Source: JAFKFH01 sp017307375 (lineage in GTDB: Bacteria > Pseudomonadota > Alphaproteobacteria > Ferrovibrionales > Ferrovibrionaceae). From it: 64,000 nucleotides of DNA. The position numbers and the translations under genes were made by a program. The notes under the pieces were generated by a model that saw only the letters and a list, made by a program, of their open reading frames with translations, searched no databases and was not told the origin of the DNA. The stretch covers positions 4,712,001 through 4,776,000 of the forward strand of contig OZ245874.1 in NCBI GenBank assembly GCA_965229335.1, in the 5' to 3' direction. Numbering within the stretch: position 1 is the first letter of the stretch; the number at the start of each line of letters is the position of its first letter. Positions 56,582-64,000 of the stretch are shown piece after piece.

Positions 56582-56986
56582 TTACTGGCCGGTCCGGCCG
56601 AGCGCCGTGCGGATGAAGCTTGCCTGCTTGCGGTAGAGATTGATCATCGTCTGGTATTCGAGCTGGGTATCGGCAACCTTGGCCAGTTCGGTGTCGAGAT
56701 TGACCGCGTTGCCCGACGGCGCGCTCTCGAACTTGCGCTCGGTCCGGGCGCGGCCGGGACCGGTCTGGCTCGGCGTCGAGATATGGCGCGGATCGGTCAC
56801 CGCCTGATCGACGCGGAAACGGCTGTCCTGCATCAGTTCGCGGAACCCGACGGGCACGAGATCGCGCGGCTTGTAGCCCGGGGTGTCGGCATTGGCCACG
56901 TTTTCGGCCAGGACGCTCTGCCGCTGCTGCAGCCATTGCTGGCGCTTCTGCAGCGCGACGAAGACGGGCAGGTTCGAGTAATCCAC
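56582..56986 (-). CDS. flgB: Flagellar proximal rod protein FlgB
   Basis: The 134-residue protein has the rod signature RQSVLAENVANADTPGYKPRD (about 22-42) and the C-terminal amphipathic helix LEYQTMINLYRKQASFIRTALGR. The GTG at 56986 starts VDYSNLPVFVALQKRQQW, matching FlgB length; an upstream in-frame ATG at 57052 adds unrelated sequence. It is the first gene of flgB-flgC-fliE-fliQ-fliR-flhB-cckA. The 133 bases to the divergent FlhB-tail-like gene should hold the promoters for both directions. No clear sigma-54 or CtrA site was recognised there. Confidence 0.95.
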   Translation of the reverse strand: MDYSNLPVFVALQKRQQWLQQRQSVLAENVANADTPGYKPRDLVPVGFRELMQDSRFRVDQAVTDPRHISTPSQTGPGRARTERKFESAPSGNAVNLDTELAKVADTQLEYQTMINLYRKQASFIRTALGRTGQ

Positions 56987-57119
56987 GCGCCTGAACCTTT
57001 CTGTCACTCCGAAGGGCACGGCCCAAATGCGCGCGCCCCCTGTCCCAGGCACCCCCAGTCTCGGGGCAAGAGGGTTGAGATTCGGTAAATTTGTCGGAAA
57101 CGCGCTAAGCTCCGCGCCG

Positions 57120-57446
57120 ATGCAGGACGATTCGCGACATCCGCCCGCCCCTGCCCGCCAGCAGAAGGCGGTGGCGCTGACCTATGACCAGGCCGCCGGC
57201 GAAGCGCCGCGAATCTCGGCCACCGGCCGGGGTGCGGTGGCCGAACAGATCCTGGCGATCGCCTTCGCCAACGGCGTCAAGGTGCGCGAGGACGCCGATC
57301 TCGTCGAGATCCTGTCGCTGATCGACGTCGATTCGCCGATCCCGCTGGAAGCCTTCGCGGCGGTCGCCGAAATTCTGCGCTACGTCTACCAGGCCGAGCA
57401 TCGCCTGCCCGGCGTGCCCAAGCCGGAGCCGCGCCGTGGAGCTTGA
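57120..57446 (+). CDS. FlhB C-terminal-domain homologue lacking the cleavage site
   Basis: The 108-residue soluble protein aligns by eye with the cytoplasmic end of FlhB in this same window. KAVALTYDQAAGEAPRISATGRG matches YAVALKYIGVDLSAPKVVAKG, and LEAFAAVAEILRYVYQ matches EKYYRAVAEVISYVMR. The NPTH autocleavage motif is absent, as in the FhlB/FlhX-like orphans that can replace or modulate the FlhB tail. The ATG at 57120 was chosen; the longer frame from 57027 crosses the promoter region. It overlaps fliO by 11 bases and starts the fliO-fliP operon. Confidence 0.85.
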   Translation: MQDDSRHPPAPARQQKAVALTYDQAAGEAPRISATGRGAVAEQILAIAFANGVKVREDADLVEILSLIDVDSPIPLEAFAAVAEILRYVYQAEHRLPGVPKPEPRRGA

Positions 57447-57729
57447 GCAAGGCCTGCGCGCGGTTTTCGCGCTGGTGGCGGTGATCGGGCTGATCGGCCT
57501 GCTCGGCCTCGGCCTGCGCCGCTTTGCCCCGGCCTCGCTGATCGGCGGTCGTGCCGGCAAGCGGTTGACGGTGGTCGAAGCCCTGACGCTCGACCCCAAG
57601 CGCCGGCTGGTCCTGGTCCGCCGCGACGACGTCGAGCACCTGCTGCTGGTCGGCCCGGAAACGGCTATGGTCGTCGAACGCGGCATAACCCCGCCGCAGC
57701 AAGCTGAACAAAAGGAAGAGCAGGCGTGA
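57436..57729 (+). CDS. fliO: Flagellar protein FliO
   Basis: The 97-residue protein starts at a GTG overlapping the previous gene. It has one N-terminal membrane helix (about 8-26) and a short beta-rich cytoplasmic domain with KRLTVVEALTLDPKRRLVLVRRDDVEHLLLVG in outline, the FliO pattern. FliO assists assembly of the FliP gate complex. It overlaps fliP by four bases, so their synthesis is coupled. Confidence 0.88.
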   Translation: MELEQGLRAVFALVAVIGLIGLLGLGLRRFAPASLIGGRAGKRLTVVEALTLDPKRRLVLVRRDDVEHLLLVGPETAMVVERGITPPQQAEQKEEQA

Positions 57730-58469
57730 CGCGACGATTGGCCCTGTCGTTCGGAACTGTCGTCCTCGTGGCCATCGCGCTGACGGGAGCGGCTGCGGCA
57801 CAGAGCGTGTCGATCGACCTGGGCGCCGACGGCGGCGCGCTGACCGGCCGCGTCTTCCAGCTGATCGCGCTGCTGACACTGCTGACCATCGCCCCGTCGC
57901 TGCTGCTGATGGTCACATCGTTCACCCGCATCGCCGTGGTCTTCTCGCTGCTACGCACCGCGCTCGGCACGCAGGGCTCGCCGCCCAACCAGGTGCTGGT
58001 CGGCCTCTCGCTGTTCCTGACCTTCTTCGTCATGCAGCCGGTGTTCGAGCGTGCCTACAACGACGGCATCCAGCCATTGATCGAGGAGCGCATCACCGAA
58101 CGCGAGGCGTTCGACCGGGCTGCGCAGCCCTTCCGGGAATTCATGCTGAACCACACGCGCGAACAGGACCTGATGCTGTTCGCTCAGATGGCCCGGCGCC
58201 CCATCGCGACACCGAATGAAACGCCACTGCAGGTGCTGATCCCGGCCTTCATGCTGTCCGAGCTGAAGCGGGCCTTCGAAATCGGCTTCCTGCTGTTCAT
58301 CCCGTTCCTGGTGATCGACATGGTGGTCTCGTCGATCCTGATGGCGATGGGCATGATGATGCTGCCCCCGGTGGTGATCTCGCTGCCGTTCAAACTGATC
58401 TTCTTCGTGCTGGTCGACGGCTGGAACATGCTGGCCGGCGCGCTGGTCCAAAGCTACGGCATGCAGTAG
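57726..58469 (+). CDS. fliP: Flagellar export gate protein FliP
   Basis: The 247-residue protein has a signal peptide (about 1-25) and four membrane helices. Family motifs include LLMVTSFTRIAVVFSLLRTALG, NQVLVGLSLFLTFFVMQPVF, IPAFMLSELKRAFEIGFLLFIPFLVIDM in outline and GMMMLPPVVISLPFKLIFFVLVDGW. It forms the core of the export gate. It is the last gene of the plus-strand flagellar operon, seven bases from the convergent acyltransferase stop. Confidence 0.98.
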   Translation: MTRRLALSFGTVVLVAIALTGAAAAQSVSIDLGADGGALTGRVFQLIALLTLLTIAPSLLLMVTSFTRIAVVFSLLRTALGTQGSPPNQVLVGLSLFLTFFVMQPVFERAYNDGIQPLIEERITEREAFDRAAQPFREFMLNHTREQDLMLFAQMARRPIATPNETPLQVLIPAFMLSELKRAFEIGFLLFIPFLVIDMVVSSILMAMGMMMLPPVVISLPFKLIFFVLVDGWNMLAGALVQSYGMQ

Positions 58470-58476
58470 CGGGCGG

Positions 58477-59631
58477 TCAGGCAGGTTTCAGGCCGAACCA
58501 GGGGCGCGCCCAGCCCAGCCGGCGGACCAGTTCATAGGACAGGCCGCAGGCCGCTACCGTGACGGCGATGATGACGGGGGCTTCGATCCAGGCCGGCAGA
58601 CCGGACCCGCGCAGCAGGTGCGCGGCGATCACGATGACGGTCTGATGGACGATGTAGTAGGTAAATACCGCGTCGGTCAGGTAACGGCGCGCCGGGTTGT
58701 CGGCGGTCAGCCAGCGCCGGCCGAAGCCCAGCACGGCGACGATGCAACACCACTGGTAAGCGCCATAGCCGGCGCGGCTCAGCGCAATCCCGAGCATCGT
58801 CGCCTCCTGCGTCGGAATCTGGCGCGCCAGCATCATCACCGCATAGAGGATTGTCGCCAGGCCGAGGGCGAGCCAGCGCAGCCGGCTCATCGCGGTCCAT
58901 ACCGCCCGCTCCCGCGCCAGGAAGAACCCGGCCAGGAACAGGAAGCCGTACAGGGCATGGTCGTACCAGTCGTCGGTCAGCGCGTGGGTCTGCGGGAAAC
59001 GCGGAAAGAGCAAGATCCGGCTGGCAGCCAGCACCACGATCGGCAGGACCAGGAGACCCGGGCCGGAAACCAGCCGCCCGGCCCAGTTTCCGGCCGCCGC
59101 CAGCCGCGCCCGGCCCGACATCGCGATCAGCCCGGCGAGGATCATCGTGTAAACCCAGAGATAGGCGACGAACCACAGGTGGTTCCAGGTCGGCATGATG
59201 AGGCAGCGCCCGCCCTCGCAGACCGTGGCGAAGGCAAAGTAGCGGGTGGCCCAGAAGGTGAGAAAGCCTTGCGCGTAACCGCCCTTCTCGACCAGTTCGA
59301 GATAGCTTTGCGGCGGCACGATCACCGCCATCCCGAAGATCAGCGGCAGCAGCAGCCGTCGGCTGCGCCCGATTGCCAGTTCACCGGCACCGCGCGCGCC
59401 CGTCATGAAACGGGTGGCGCAGCCAGAGACGAAGAAGAGCAGTCCGAGCCGCCATGGATTGACCACCCACATGACGTATTCCAGGCCCGGAACGCGGTGA
59501 TCGCTCTTCACATGGAAGTCCCAGGGTACGTAAAGCATCCCGATGTGATAGAGAATGACCAGTCCGAATGCGGCGATCCGGATCCAGTCGAGGTCCACCC
59601 GCCGCCCGCCGTCCATGTCGCGATCCATCAT
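58477..59631 (-). CDS. Acyltransferase family 3 membrane protein (OpgC-like)
   Basis: The 384-residue integral membrane protein has about ten helices and acyltransferase 3 features: RRVDLDWIRIAAFGLVILYHIGM with the conserved histidine, VNPWRLGLLFFVSGCATRFM, and TWNHLWFVAYLWVYT, which recalls OpgC/MdoC. Such enzymes transfer acyl or succinyl groups to extracytoplasmic glycans. AAGGAA six bases before the ATGATG at 59631 sets the start; the frame is open to 59868 across the neighbouring gene. It is divergent from, and closely spaced with, a membrane LytTR regulator that may control it. The acceptor is unknown. Confidence 0.87.
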   Translation of the reverse strand: MMDRDMDGGRRVDLDWIRIAAFGLVILYHIGMLYVPWDFHVKSDHRVPGLEYVMWVVNPWRLGLLFFVSGCATRFMTGARGAGELAIGRSRRLLLPLIFGMAVIVPPQSYLELVEKGGYAQGFLTFWATRYFAFATVCEGGRCLIMPTWNHLWFVAYLWVYTMILAGLIAMSGRARLAAAGNWAGRLVSGPGLLVLPIVVLAASRILLFPRFPQTHALTDDWYDHALYGFLFLAGFFLARERAVWTAMSRLRWLALGLATILYAVMMLARQIPTQEATMLGIALSRAGYGAYQWCCIVAVLGFGRRWLTADNPARRYLTDAVFTYYIVHQTVIVIAAHLLRGSGLPAWIEAPVIIAVTVAACGLSYELVRRLGWARPWFGLKPA

Positions 59632-59653
59632 CCCGGTTCCTTTCGGCCTGCCC

Positions 59654-60568
59654 ATGTCACGCACCAGCACGCTCATCCGACGGCTTGCCGGGCGCCCGGT
59701 CGAGATGGCGGGTGACGATTCCGGCCGCGCCCGGGACGAACGGGGGGCGGGCGGGACGAATGGTGCGAATTCGGGGACGGGCGGCAGGCGGATTTCGGCC
59801 GGACTGGCGATCGCCGGCGTGATCCTGGCGGTCGTCGTGGTCAACGCCCTGTCGGCCGCCCACGACACCGCGCGCCGCGGCGGCGGCTACGATCTCGGCC
59901 CGCCGCTGTTCTTCGAACTGACCTCCGGCGCCGTGATGATCGCCCTGCTGCCGCTGGTCCGCCGGGCCGTCCACTTCCTGGCACGGCAGGCGACGCGGTG
60001 GCAGGCAGCAGCACTCGCCTTCGGCATCGCGATCGCGTTTTCCGGTCTCCATATCCTCGGCATGGTCGGGCTGCGCGTGGCCGGTGCCGCCCTGGTCGGC
60101 AGCAGCTACGATTTCGACTGGGGCAACGATCTGCCCTACGAGTTTCGCAAGGACCTGCTGGCGCTGCTCGCCATCGGCGCCGGCTTCTGGCTGATCGGCC
60201 GCCGGACGCGCCAGCCGGATGCGCCGGCTGACGAGGCACCCGAAATCCTGTGGCTGAAGGATGGCGCCGCCTCGATCCGGGTCGAGCCGCGCGCCGTGCT
60301 GACCGTGACATCGGCCGGCAACTACGTCGAATATGACGTAGGCGACCGTCGCCACCTGGTCCGCGGCACGCTGACGGGCGAGGAAACCCGCCTCGCCCCC
60401 TACGGCATCGTCCGGATCCATCGCACCCGCCTCGTCAACCTCGCCCGGGTCGTGCAGGTGCAGCCGACACCGGCGGGCGACTTCACCCTGTCCCTCGATA
60501 CGGGTGCGACCGTGGCGGGCAGCCGCCGCTATCGCGAGGCGGTCGCGTCAGCCCTGGTCCGGGTCTGA
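59654..60568 (+). CDS. Membrane-bound LytTR-family regulator
   Basis: The product (304 residues from the ATG at 59654; an ATG at 59705 is also possible) has an N-terminal polar tail and four membrane helices (about 52-180). It ends in a C-terminal LytTR DNA-binding domain (about 205-304). The latter shows EILWLKDGAASIRVEPRAVLTVTSAGNYVEYD, RGTLTGEETRLAPYGIVRIHRTRLVNLARV and GSRRYREAVASAL in outline. Four-helix LytTR proteins are found in alphaproteobacteria, often beside membrane acyltransferases. It is divergent from the acyltransferase with only 22 bases between the start codons, so it may regulate that gene. The signal is unknown. Confidence 0.85.
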   Translation: MSRTSTLIRRLAGRPVEMAGDDSGRARDERGAGGTNGANSGTGGRRISAGLAIAGVILAVVVVNALSAAHDTARRGGGYDLGPPLFFELTSGAVMIALLPLVRRAVHFLARQATRWQAAALAFGIAIAFSGLHILGMVGLRVAGAALVGSSYDFDWGNDLPYEFRKDLLALLAIGAGFWLIGRRTRQPDAPADEAPEILWLKDGAASIRVEPRAVLTVTSAGNYVEYDVGDRRHLVRGTLTGEETRLAPYGIVRIHRTRLVNLARVVQVQPTPAGDFTLSLDTGATVAGSRRYREAVASALVRV

Positions 60569-61543
60569 CGGGCGGGGCAGCGGCCGGCAGGCCGCAATCG
60601 CCGCCTGCCCCAGCCGGTACATGCGTTGCCAGGCGGCGGCCGCGCCGGCGACTTCGCCGCCGAGTTTCTGGGCCAGGGTCGAGGTGACCAGCGCCTGCAT
60701 CGCAACGCCGCCCGCCAGATCGGCGGCCGCGACGGTCGCCGCCCCGAGCATCACCCGGCGCAGCAAGGTCCAGGTGCCGAGAATGCCCGGCCGCAAGCCG
60801 TAGATCTCGGCGATCTCGCGGACCAGCCGGACGCCGCGCCACATGAACAATGCACCGTCGAGCCAGGCCTTGGGGCTGAGCGCCGCGGCCGTCGCGATCT
60901 GCATCGCCGCCTTGCGCAGCGCGCCATCGGCCTCGCGGTCGAGCCGCTTGAGCACCGACGACGACAGCGCCGCACCTACTGCCTCGACGCTGCCGGCACG
61001 GTCGAGCCCGCCGCGCGAAAGGGCGACATCGACGCCGCGCCCCTCGACGGCGTCGAGCCAACGCGCCGCCGCCTTGGCCGAGGCGACGGGATCGGCGGCC
61101 GACGGGCCAAGCGCGGCTTGCAGCCGGTCGACGGCGTCGACCGACCACAGTCCCGACACCTCGCGCCAGATGCCCAGGCCAAGCGCCCCGAATGCTCCAC
61201 CGACGATCAGCGCAGTGGCCCAGCCCGCCCAGGCCGCGCGGGCGAACTGCGCCTCGACATAACCGACACCCTCGACCGCACCGATGCCCAGGATCAGCAA
61301 CGTCGCGGCAATGGCAAACCAGGACAGCGAGGACAGCCGCCGCCGGCGCGGCACCGACGGGCCGCGCGCGACCTCGTCCCAATTGTGGTCGATCGGTCCG
61401 GCGGCCTCGTCGGTGTCGATCAGCACCGGGCGGGCGGGGGCCGGCGGTGCCGCGGCCGGTTCGGCCGGCCGCAATTCCGGCCGGGCGACGATGCGCCCTT
61501 CGTCGTCGAACAGAATGGGGCCGCGCGGCGGTTCTGGCGTCAC
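60548..61543 (-). CDS. ycjF: YcjF-family membrane protein (TIGR01620, DUF697)
   Basis: The 331-residue protein has a polar N-terminal third, two membrane helices (about 75-95 and 105-125) and a C-terminal DUF697-like domain with AAALSPKAWLDGALFMWRGVRLVREIAEIYGLRPG in outline, typical of YcjF. It starts at the GTG at 61543, which overlaps the YcjX stop as GTGA. The ycjX-ycjF pair belongs to the phage-shock regulon in enterobacteria. Its 3' end overlaps the LytTR gene tail-to-tail by 21 bases. Its exact role is unknown. Confidence 0.9.
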   Translation of the reverse strand: MTPEPPRGPILFDDEGRIVARPELRPAEPAAAPPAPARPVLIDTDEAAGPIDHNWDEVARGPSVPRRRRLSSLSWFAIAATLLILGIGAVEGVGYVEAQFARAAWAGWATALIVGGAFGALGLGIWREVSGLWSVDAVDRLQAALGPSAADPVASAKAAARWLDAVEGRGVDVALSRGGLDRAGSVEAVGAALSSSVLKRLDREADGALRKAAMQIATAAALSPKAWLDGALFMWRGVRLVREIAEIYGLRPGILGTWTLLRRVMLGAATVAAADLAGGVAMQALVTSTLAQKLGGEVAGAAAAWQRMYRLGQAAIAACRPLPRPSDPDQG

Positions 61544-62916
61544 AGCTTGTCTCCCATCAGGAATGCCACCGCCGCGTCGAGGTCGAGATTGGGAATCCCG
61601 GTCGTCCCCCGCGGATCGAGCCGCGGCGGCAGGAAGCCGGGCATCGTGAACAACGCATTGGTCCAGAATTCGGGCGGTGGCGGCTTCAGCGGAATATCGC
61701 CGGGGAACAGTTTCTTGGGCGTATCCGAACCCGGAACCAGCCCCTTGACCACGGCAACCGTCTGGCCGTCGAGCATGGCCACGTCGTCGACGGTCGAGCG
61801 GACCGAGGCCAGCGTGCCGAAACCGAGCCGCGCCTGTTCGGCCGCCCGCCCGGCCAGATGCCGCAGCAGCGCGTCCAGCGCATCGCGCCGGCCCGCCGGT
61901 ACGTGGTCGGCCTTGGTCGCGGCGAAATAGACGCGGTCGATCCGCGCCCCGAACAGGCGCTGGAACAGCGAGCCGCCATAGGCGAAGCCGCGCGCGATCT
62001 CGCCGATCGCGCGGGCGGTATCGGCGAAGGCGTCCTCGCCGGCATTGAGGGCGCCGAGCACGTCGACCAGGACGATCTGGCGGTCGAAGCGCTGGAAATG
62101 CCGCTCGAAGAACTTGGCCCGGATATCGGCGCGGTAGGCGTCGAAGCGGGCGGCCATCAGCGCCGCGTTCGACCCGGTTTTGAGCTTGGCCGGCACCTCC
62201 GGCAGCGGCGCGAACCACATCAGCGGCAGGTCGCCCCAGGGACCAGGACAGAGAAATCGGCCGGGTTGCAGGAAGCGCAGGCCGTGGCGGTCGCGGCAGG
62301 CTTCGAGATAGGCCTTGTAGGCTGCATGCGCCCGATGGATGGCCGCTTCGTCGGCCGGTGCATCAGGATCGATCGTCGCGGCGCAGACCAGGAAATCGCC
62401 GGACAGACCGGCGCGGATACCGTGGCGCGCCGCCTGGATCGTATCGGCCGACCAGGCCGCATAGTCGCGGTCGAGCAGCGGCAGGTCCAGCAGCCATTCA
62501 CCGGGATAGTCGAGGATTTCCAGCGTGATCTTGCGCGCGCCGAGCAGCCGGCCGAGACCGGCGGGATCGCGCTGGACGGTCAGCTCGAGGCTGATCTGGG
62601 CGATATCGGCGGTGGTCGGCGGCCAGGCCGGCTCGGCCGCCGCCATCGCCGCAAGATTTTCGGCATAGGGAAAGCGCGCGATCGCCTCGATCGCCGGCGG
62701 CACCACCCGCGCCCCGGTCAGCCGCTCGCCGATACCGGCATCGTGCAGCCGCGGAAGGGCGCCGCGATGGCCGCGGGCTACCGCCAGCAGGTTATGGATC
62801 AGCGACGTGATGAAGACGGTCTTGCCGGCCCGGCTCAAGCCGGTCACGGCAAGCCTGATGGTGTCGGTCCCGGTCAGTCGTCCGGCCAGTTCCCTGACCT
62901 GTTCGAATCGTGCCAT
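61540..62916 (-). CDS. ycjX: YcjX-family GTPase-like protein (DUF463)
   Basis: The 458-residue protein has the P-loop VTGLSRAGKTVFITSLIHNL (about 24-43) and DYPGEWLLDLPLL (about 137-149) in place of the DxxG motif. A long family-specific remainder follows, with LRFLQPGRFLCPGPWGDLPLMWF and QIVLVDVLGALNAGEDAF. YcjX is a predicted nucleotide-dependent partner of YcjF in envelope-stress responses. It starts immediately after the TamB stop (TGA-ATG) and overlaps ycjF by four bases, so the three are cotranscribed. Confidence 0.92.
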   Translation of the reverse strand: MARFEQVRELAGRLTGTDTIRLAVTGLSRAGKTVFITSLIHNLLAVARGHRGALPRLHDAGIGERLTGARVVPPAIEAIARFPYAENLAAMAAAEPAWPPTTADIAQISLELTVQRDPAGLGRLLGARKITLEILDYPGEWLLDLPLLDRDYAAWSADTIQAARHGIRAGLSGDFLVCAATIDPDAPADEAAIHRAHAAYKAYLEACRDRHGLRFLQPGRFLCPGPWGDLPLMWFAPLPEVPAKLKTGSNAALMAARFDAYRADIRAKFFERHFQRFDRQIVLVDVLGALNAGEDAFADTARAIGEIARGFAYGGSLFQRLFGARIDRVYFAATKADHVPAGRRDALDALLRHLAGRAAEQARLGFGTLASVRSTVDDVAMLDGQTVAVVKGLVPGSDTPKKLFPGDIPLKPPPPEFWTNALFTMPGFLPPRLDPRGTTGIPNLDLDAAVAFLMGDKL

Positions 62917-64000
62917 TCAGTAATCGTACTGCCAATCGACCCCGACGAGACTGGATGATCCGCCGACGGCGCTGCGGGCCGTCACGCTGGGCAGCACCTC
63001 GATCTCGACCGTCGCCCGCGTCGAATTGGCCTTCGCCCCCTGCTCGACCCCGACGAAGACCCCATCCGCAATGTATTTGCCGCCCGACACGGTCGGCCCG
63101 CCCGCCGGATCCGAGCCGCCGAGGTCGAGGCGATCGAGCCCGGTCGACTCCCGCAGCCGGTCGATCAGCCCGGGGCCGCCGGTGGTCAAGGTCCGCACCG
63201 CATAGGCCAGTTGCACCCCCTGGGCCGCGGTGATCGACCCCGGGCTCTTGCCGAACAGGACCCGCGACAGCACCTGATCCTGCGGCAGTTCGGGCTGCGA
63301 GGTCAGGGTGAGGCGCGGCGACAGCGGGCTGCCCTGCAGCAGCACCTGGGCGACGATGTCGGCGGCGCGGTGCTGCGCCAGGATGTCGAGATACGGATCG
63401 GCCGAAAGCCCCGATGGAAACGAGATTTCGCCGCGCTGCAGGGTGAAGCTGGTGCCCAGCAGTTGGACCGTGCCCTGCACCGCCTCGATATCGGCGCGCA
63501 GGACCGGCGCCGCGCTGGTCCCGGTCACGTTGATCGAGCCGCGCCATTCGCTGTCCAGGCCGCGGCCGCGGACGAAGGTCTGGCCGGGCACGTCGAGCTG
63601 GACGTCGAGTTGCACGACCAGCGGCGGCGACTTCTTCGGCGCCTCGGCCCGCGCCTGGCTGCCGGCCGGCTTGCGGCTGTCGATTTCCTCGACCTCGAGG
63701 TTGACCACGCTGGGGGGCAGGCGATCCGGGATCAGGAACTGCGCCCGCGGAATCTGGATGCGGGCGAACAGGCTGGGCGCCGCCACGGTCCCGCCGACGC
63801 GAATTTCGGCATTCGACGTCGCCCGCATCGCGTCGCTGGCCGCCAGTTGGAACTGCTGCAGCCGTGCGCGCAGGTCCAGGGCGGGTGCAGGCTTGTTCTT
63901 CAGATCGACCCGGCCCTCGGCCGAGATGCGCCCCGAATTGGCGTCCGTCCCCTCGAACCGGGTCAGCCTGAGCGCGTCGCCGTCGCCGGCCAGTTCGACG
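62917..64000 (-). CDS. tamB: Translocation and assembly module protein TamB, C-terminal part (cut by window edge)
   Basis: The frame is open from the window end without a stop. It covers about 360 C-terminal residues of the TamB (DUF490) family, large periplasmic proteins implicated in phospholipid transport to the outer membrane and assembly of outer-membrane proteins. Family features are the repeating beta pattern (SINVTGTSAAPVLRADIEAVQGT), FGKSPGSITAAQGVQLAYAV and the terminal GGSSSLVGVDWQYDY. The N-terminal signal/anchor lies beyond the window. It precedes ycjX-ycjF on the same strand. tamA would be expected upstream, outside the window. Confidence 0.92.
   Translation of the reverse strand, partial: VELAGDGDALRLTRFEGTDANSGRISAEGRVDLKNKPAPALDLRARLQQFQLAASDAMRATSNAEIRVGGTVAAPSLFARIQIPRAQFLIPDRLPPSVVNLEVEEIDSRKPAGSQARAEAPKKSPPLVVQLDVQLDVPGQTFVRGRGLDSEWRGSINVTGTSAAPVLRADIEAVQGTVQLLGTSFTLQRGEISFPSGLSADPYLDILAQHRAADIVAQVLLQGSPLSPRLTLTSQPELPQDQVLSRVLFGKSPGSITAAQGVQLAYAVRTLTTGGPGLIDRLRESTGLDRLDLGGSDPAGGPTVSGGKYIADGVFVGVEQGAKANSTRATVEIEVLPSVTARSAVGGSSSLVGVDWQYDY

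Noticed and set aside
56987..57119. Possible sigma-54 or CtrA promoter between flgB and the FlhB-tail gene
   Set aside because: No GG-N10-GC element of convincing quality and no TTAA-N7-TTAA site were found on either strand.

Overview
The window is GC-rich, gene-dense DNA from an alphaproteobacterium, most plausibly a Rhodospirillales-like lineage. The evidence is the cckA gene lying at the end of a flgB-flgC-fliE-fliQ-fliR-flhB operon, a GTTC-N7-GTTC type LexA box upstream of recA, a short-form Psd next to PssA, an Atm1-type ABC exporter and monomeric-type NADP isocitrate dehydrogenase of the eukaryote-like class. Genus cannot be fixed from sequence reading alone. No tRNA, rRNA, IS element, prophage or CRISPR array was seen; nearly all of the window is coding.

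Layout. 1-3800: an OmpR-type two-component pair (kinase cut by the window edge), a small conserved protein, two tandem paralogous receiver-domain proteins sharing a YIGPDRR motif, a possible small RNA, and a 67-residue protein. 3940-9400: a PadR regulator with a palindromic operator, the phosphatidylethanolamine pair pssA-psd, and an Atm1-type exporter overlapping a LysM protein. 9500-13900: a GntR regulator with allantoicase and ureidoglycolate lyase (purine catabolism), a response regulator and a degenerate histidine kinase. 13950-20210: a DMT-family transporter below a complete oligopeptide-type ABC operon with overlapping genes. 20320-26850: an FMN reductase, a PhoX phosphatase behind a clear Pho box, an M20 amidohydrolase/alpha-oxoamine-synthase-like pair, and divergent AraC and Lrp regulators.

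26900-32800 is a catabolic island: a TRAP transporter (dctM-dctP-dctQ order), an MlrC-family metallopeptidase and an alpha/beta hydrolase, divergent from an XRE-cupin regulator with a perfect 16-bp palindrome between them. 32800-35950: GNAT acetyltransferase, then the ligase-associated exonuclease and ATP-dependent DNA ligase. 35945-39703 encodes one very large protein fusing an ammonium transporter domain to PAS, GGDEF and EAL domains. 39880-46000: cytochrome b561, cytochrome c-prime, LOG-family protein, icd and alaS.

46200-50180 is the least housekeeping-like stretch: a small exported protein, a CHASE2-only membrane protein with an AT-rich 3' part, and a divergent caspase-like lipoprotein with an intact His/Cys dyad. 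50250-58470: recA, cckA and the flagellar export/rod operon, with fliO-fliP and a FlhB-C-terminal-like gene on the opposite strand. 58480-64000: an acyltransferase divergent from a membrane LytTR regulator, then YcjF, YcjX and the C-terminal part of TamB.

The most interesting targets for follow-up are the CHASE2/caspase locus, the Amt-PAS-GGDEF-EAL fusion, the M20/oxoamine-synthase pair with an altered motif, the degenerate kinase, and several well-defined palindromic operators.
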